Of a stretch of 64,000 bases of DNA, positions 60,393 through 64,000 are shown piece after piece. The position numbers were made by a program, and so were the translations under genes. A model generated the notes under the pieces. That model saw only the letters and a program-made list of their open reading frames with translations. It was not told the origin of the DNA and searched no databases. Within the stretch, counting starts at the first letter, position 1; every line of letters begins with the position of its first letter. This DNA is from Segatella cerevisiae (GTDB taxonomy: Bacteria > Bacteroidota > Bacteroidia > Bacteroidales > Bacteroidaceae): assembly GCF_024054555.1 (NCBI RefSeq), contig NZ_JAMXLY010000008.1:1-64000 (forward strand), written 5' to 3'.

Positions 60393-62960
60393 TCACTTTC
60401 CCTTTTCATTGTTGCTCTTTATTTCGGTCTGGTCAGGCAACTTTCGGATATACACGTCTCTCTGAGGATAAGGTATTTCGATGTGGTTCTTGTTCAGAGT
60501 GTTGTAAACAGCCTCTTGAACCTTGCCTGTAAATCTTATTTTTTCAGGAACGAGCACCCAGAACAGAATGCTTAAATTGACACAGTTATCTCCGAAACTG
60601 TCAAAGATGACACTCGTCGGATGCTTGGTACTGATCACGTCCCTGCCCCGGGAATCCTTTTCCTGGAGAGCGTTCACGGCATTGAGAAGCAGTTCCCTGA
60701 CTTTCTCGATATTGACCCCATAAGCAACACCGATAGGAATCTTATCCAGTTCATAAGAGTGATTCCTGGTCAGGTTCTTGAAGTTCTTATTGAACAAGGA
60801 ATTGTTCAGGAATGCGATGATACTGCCGTCAGCCGTCTCTATCTGTGTACTCTGATAAGTGATGCTGTCGACCTTGCCCCTGATACCGTCACATTCGATA
60901 TAGTCGCCTACCCTGACACGACCTGCCATCAATGAGATGCCATAGAAGAAATTCTCCAGCAAGTCCTTCATGGCGAAACCGACACCAGTAGCAAGACCGG
61001 CCGTAACAATGGATATACCGGACTTTGGAACTCTCAGCAGAATAAGCGCGAAGATGAAATAGGCACCCCATACGACTATTGCAATGAGGTTATTCGGGAG
61101 CGTAAAATTGACCTGACGGTCTATGCTGATATGTCTTCTCTTCAAATCAGCCAACTTATAGTAATGATAGAACGCCTTGGTGGCATAGTTGATGTATTTG
61201 AAGATGAAGAACATACCGGCCACCAGAACAATCTTGGACAAGGACAACTGGCAGACATTCTTCACGTCGACAAACGGATATTTGAAGATGTAGAGACAGG
61301 TGTCCGTCAGATCAAAGATGTCTGCTGCCCACCAGATACAGAACAGTACGGACAGGACACTGGCTACAGGCACCACAGCCATACTGATCAAATCGAAGAA
61401 CCAGGTAATCTGGATGTCATTGCCACGTCCGCTCTTACGACTGGGAACCGTCTTAACTCTAGGCGCATGACTGGCATAATATCTCTTGATCCGTTTGGAC
61501 AAGACTTTGGATTCGTACATGTTCAACAGATCATAGCAGCAGGTGATGGTCTGAATGGCAGTTAACTGGAACAGCCACCAGATGAAGATCTGAACGGAAA
61601 GCAGGACATAGCCGCTCCATGCGAAAATACAGGACAGGACCATGACCGCCAATGATACCCAAGTATAGAACATATCACTTCTTGCTACATTATTGTGATG
61701 GCGCATGATCACGTTCCATTGCCATAATGTGAATGCCAGCAGTATCGGAGGGAAGATCAAGTTGACGAGGTTATTGGGGATGAAGATGATCCTGAAAGCG
61801 ATGACGAGGAATCCCACCAATATGATTGGGAAATAGATGCGGAATCCACTCTTGATCTGATCCCCTTTCAGTCTGACGAGCAGAGAGACGAAGATCGCAG
61901 CGAGCAGCCAAGCGTATTCCACCAGTAATCCCGAAGCCATAATGAAGAAATTATGGTTCAAGAAGAGTCGTGCGATCATGATGGAAATGGCAAAGAGCAA
62001 GGCATCCGCCGCCATGATCAGACAAGCTTTCTTCTTCTTGAATTCCGAAGTCTGGAATCGTTTGACTTTCCGTATCAGTACCCGTACGATCACGTTGCTC
62101 AGGATGGTGGCCAGCACGAAATAGAAGATCACGAAGATGACAAGTCCTATGACGATAGGTCCCCGCCATTCACTGTGCACATGATAATGGTTGGTCGCGT
62201 ATTTATCAGACATGTCACTTTTGACCTGTTTGACGTTCCTGCCGAATTTTTTGAGTATTTCGAAATAACTGTCATCGCCGTTCACGAAAATACTGTTCTG
62301 AATATCGCGGTAACATTTGAGGGCATAGTCATTGGTCTCTTTCAGTTTGCTGGCTATCCTGTTATAGTTGTCATTATCCCTGATGATGATGTCCCTCAAC
62401 TGGACCATACGGTAGCGCAGGGCGAGGGCATATTTCAGACAAGCGGCGCGGTCACCCTGTCCTGCCTTATTCAATAGGAACGGCATTTTTCCGTCATGGA
62501 GTTTCGTCCACCGCTTGTTATGATGCCGGTGATGATGGTGCTTGACCAATGAAGGCGGGAGTTGCTTCAAGGTCTCTATAAGACCGGTGTATCTTGTGAT
62601 GTTCGTATTGATTCTCTGGAGAATCTCGTCATAAGGCAGACGGTTCTCATTGAATCGACGGTATTGCTCTGTCGCTTCATGACAGGCATAAGTCAGGTCA
62701 AAGGTGTAGTCCTGTTTCTGGGAATAGAGCATCAGTCCGATCTCATCACTTTTCTGCATGATGGCGATCATCTTTTCATGCTGTCTCTCATTCATCAGAC
62801 TCAACCTTGAGAGCATCTGTTTCTGCTCGGTATACCTGCCTTGGAGTTCTGCCCGTAGTACGGACAATGTTTGTGGAAGATTCTGCTCCTTTAAAACGGC
62901 CTCGGAGGGAAGGATACACAAAAGCAAGAGGATTAATGTAATAAAGTATTTTTTCATCAA
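60393..62960 (-). CDS. Large MscS-type mechanosensitive channel
   Basis: An 855-residue protein: signal peptide (about 1-21), a large helical periplasmic part (about 25-245) with a His-rich KHHHHRHHNKRW segment, then about ten membrane helices and a C-terminal MscS core. The pore-lining helix and following beta domain are visible as GISIVTAGLATGVGFAMKDLLENFFYGI, then GRVRVGDYIECDGIRGKVDSI and FLNNSLFNKNFKNLT. It resembles the MscK/MscM-like large family, which opens under membrane tension to release solutes. It has its own promoter (63022-63029) and terminator. Confidence 0.9.
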   Translation of the reverse strand: MMKKYFITLILLLLCILPSEAVLKEQNLPQTLSVLRAELQGRYTEQKQMLSRLSLMNERQHEKMIAIMQKSDEIGLMLYSQKQDYTFDLTYACHEATEQYRRFNENRLPYDEILQRINTNITRYTGLIETLKQLPPSLVKHHHHRHHNKRWTKLHDGKMPFLLNKAGQGDRAACLKYALALRYRMVQLRDIIIRDNDNYNRIASKLKETNDYALKCYRDIQNSIFVNGDDSYFEILKKFGRNVKQVKSDMSDKYATNHYHVHSEWRGPIVIGLVIFVIFYFVLATILSNVIVRVLIRKVKRFQTSEFKKKKACLIMAADALLFAISIMIARLFLNHNFFIMASGLLVEYAWLLAAIFVSLLVRLKGDQIKSGFRIYFPIILVGFLVIAFRIIFIPNNLVNLIFPPILLAFTLWQWNVIMRHHNNVARSDMFYTWVSLAVMVLSCIFAWSGYVLLSVQIFIWWLFQLTAIQTITCCYDLLNMYESKVLSKRIKRYYASHAPRVKTVPSRKSGRGNDIQITWFFDLISMAVVPVASVLSVLFCIWWAADIFDLTDTCLYIFKYPFVDVKNVCQLSLSKIVLVAGMFFIFKYINYATKAFYHYYKLADLKRRHISIDRQVNFTLPNNLIAIVVWGAYFIFALILLRVPKSGISIVTAGLATGVGFAMKDLLENFFYGISLMAGRVRVGDYIECDGIRGKVDSITYQSTQIETADGSIIAFLNNSLFNKNFKNLTRNHSYELDKIPIGVAYGVNIEKVRELLLNAVNALQEKDSRGRDVISTKHPTSVIFDSFGDNCVNLSILFWVLVPEKIRFTGKVQEAVYNTLNKNHIEIPYPQRDVYIRKLPDQTEIKSNNEKGK

Positions 62961-63290
62961 TAATAAAATGTGTTCAACGCTTGATTCAGTATAAAATACA
63001 AAATGAGAATATTAGTCGGTGCAAAAGTATTAAAAAAACTGGAGTTATGGTTCATAATTTCAGTTTTTTGCCTTATTTTATCATATTGATAACATCAGAC
63101 CAATATTTATAGCAATAATTCCGTAATCAGGAAGATTACGTGACTATGAAACTCCCATTCAGATTTCTGACTGACAAAGAGTTTCAGTGTTATCCCTGGA
63201 ATAATCGAAAAGATACATACTGACTTCAAAAACGATTACACCGATATATGCGCAAATTAACGGTAAGAGCGTTTCAGAACATTTCAGATA
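62961..63290. other. 330-bp intergenic stretch
   Basis: It holds the promoter and leader of the MscS-type channel gene. No gene, RNA or clear terminator of the thiamine genes is visible in it. Confidence 0.5.
63022..63029 (-). promoter_or_regulatory. Promoter -7 element of the MscS-type channel gene
   Basis: The minus strand reads TACTTTTG, matching TAnnTTTG, about 60 bases before the start codon. Confidence 0.5.
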
Positions 63291-63833
63291 TTATTGGTTC
63301 GCTCCCCATATTTCCCCGAGCATCGCTCCACCGCCGAAAGAGAGATATTCGAGCAACGGGAGTTTATCGTATGTGACACCACCCAAAGCAATGACTTTTT
63401 CATCGATGATGCCTTCCTCCTGCGCTGTCCTCAAAACAGGTAGCGGAAAAGCAGAATGATAACCCTGTTTCGAGATGCTGTCAAAGATGGGACTCAGGAA
63501 AACGTAATCCATGACAGGTTTTCTGGTGGAGACTTCCTCCAACGAATGGCAGGAGCAACTGACGGTCCCCTGATGCTTCGGCGGAAGTAAAGGATGACGC
63601 CTGTTGAGGTGTATGCCCCGCAGATGATAAGTTTGACAGAGTTTGAAATATTGGTGCACGACCAACTTGTGCCGGTAGCGCTCAGGAATCTGCTCGATGA
63701 GTTTACGGCACTGTGCCTCAGTCCAATCAGGTTTCCGGATATGGAGAATATCTATTCCGTTGTCCAGTAATTGGCAGATTTTAGAAACTTCTCCCGGCAC
63801 CTTGTCGGGAGAAGTAATAACGATCAGTTTCAT
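63291..63833 (-). CDS. Thiamine phosphate synthase-like protein (ThiE/TenI)
   Basis: A 180-residue TIM-barrel protein. IDILHIRKPDW (about 28-38) contains the motif that binds the phosphate of the pyrimidine substrate; GIHLNRRHPLLP, CSCHSLEEV, DYVFLSPIFDSISKQGYHS and VIALGGVTYDKLPLL follow in ThiE order. It is shorter than ThiE (about 210 residues) and closer in length to TenI-like members, so whether it couples thiazole and pyrimidine or only converts thiazole isomers cannot be told. It follows the thiazole synthase gene by 35 bases, in the same direction, so both act in thiamine synthesis. Confidence 0.85.
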   Translation of the reverse strand: MKLIVITSPDKVPGEVSKICQLLDNGIDILHIRKPDWTEAQCRKLIEQIPERYRHKLVVHQYFKLCQTYHLRGIHLNRRHPLLPPKHQGTVSCSCHSLEEVSTRKPVMDYVFLSPIFDSISKQGYHSAFPLPVLRTAQEEGIIDEKVIALGGVTYDKLPLLEYLSFGGGAMLGEIWGANQ

Positions 63834-63868
63834 GATCAGAGTTTAATCATCAATTCCTTTCAGAACCA

Positions 63869-64000
63869 TCATTTCTTGAGTCTTGCGATGATCTCGTCGG
63901 CCACTTTCTTCCCTGACATGAGCATTCCGCCAAAGATAGGTCCCATACGCGGAGTGCCGGATACAGCTGAAGAAGCCATCCCACAGACATACAGTCCGGG
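63869..64000 (-). CDS. Thi4-type thiazole synthase, C-terminal end (partial)
   Basis: The last 43 residues of the protein, cut by the window edge. [23 protein letters not shown] and [12 protein letters not shown] are the characteristic end of the Thi4 family, which makes adenosine-diphospho-thiazole from NAD and glycine, using sulfide in prokaryotes. The [12 protein letters not shown] loop holds the substrate. It is read into the ThiE/TenI-like gene. Confidence 0.88.
   Translation of the reverse strand, partial: PGLYVCGMASSAVSGTPRMGPIFGGMLMSGKKVADEIIARLKK

Noticed and set aside
1..64000. tRNA, rRNA, CRISPR or complete insertion sequence
   Set aside because: No T-loop motifs, rRNA segments, spaced repeats or transposase genes were found on reading; a tRNAscan/Infernal run would be decisive.

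Overview
The window comes from a Bacteroidota chromosome, most likely a Prevotellaceae member (Prevotella/Segatella type). The evidence is TAnnTTTG promoter elements in front of many genes, few Shine-Dalgarno sites, lipoproteins with acidic residues after the lipobox Cys, a BACON/leucine-rich-repeat surface protein, TonB-dependent receptors, and DUF4476, DUF4186 and DUF6769 families. No rRNA, tRNA, complete insertion sequence or CRISPR array was seen.

Layout. 1-2.2 kb is a degraded margin: a truncated TIR-domain gene, a doxX gene, tiny ORFs and a cluster of palindromic repeats. 2.2-18.2 kb is a type I BREX anti-phage island on the minus strand, read in the order WYL regulator, XRE regulator, brxA, brxB, brxC, pglX, cargo, pglX 3' segment, pglZ, brxL. 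Two things stand out. PglX is split in two: 984 codons, then about 0.9 kb of foreign DNA, then the remaining ~245 codons. BrxL carries an extra C-terminal ASCH domain. A perfect palindrome overlaps the promoter of the XRE-brxA operon.

18.3-30 kb is mixed housekeeping: two lipoproteins, DUF4186, YccF, an acetyltransferase, a gamma-carbonic anhydrase-like protein, a glutaredoxin-like protein, SbcCD, a DnaQ-like exonuclease and an LTA-synthase-like enzyme. 30.4-33.7 kb is a PAP2 phosphatase, two-component system and TauE operon with overlapping stop/start codons. 33.7-38.6 kb holds an amino-acid ABC transporter whose binding domain appears circularly permuted, an MFS transporter with a hairpin leader, and a cation diffusion facilitator. 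38.6-42.3 kb holds an outer membrane receptor, YaaA and a small acetyltransferase.

42.5-52.1 kb is a metal locus: siderophore-type TonB receptor, PepSY membrane protein, His-rich membrane protein, CzcA-type RND pump, TolC-family channel and adaptor. A 19-bp palindrome sits in the promoter of the second half. The pump gene is broken by a perfect 65-bp tandem duplication. 52.2-64 kb carries surface lipoproteins, QueH, a B3/B4-domain protein, a VOC protein, a large MscS-type channel, and the start of a thiamine cluster (ThiE/TenI-like, then the 3' end of a Thi4/ThiF-independent thiazole synthase).

The best candidates for something new are the cargo-split PglX with an ASCH-tailed BrxL, and the metal operon, which joins a receptor, a possible reductase and an RND pump under a palindromic operator.
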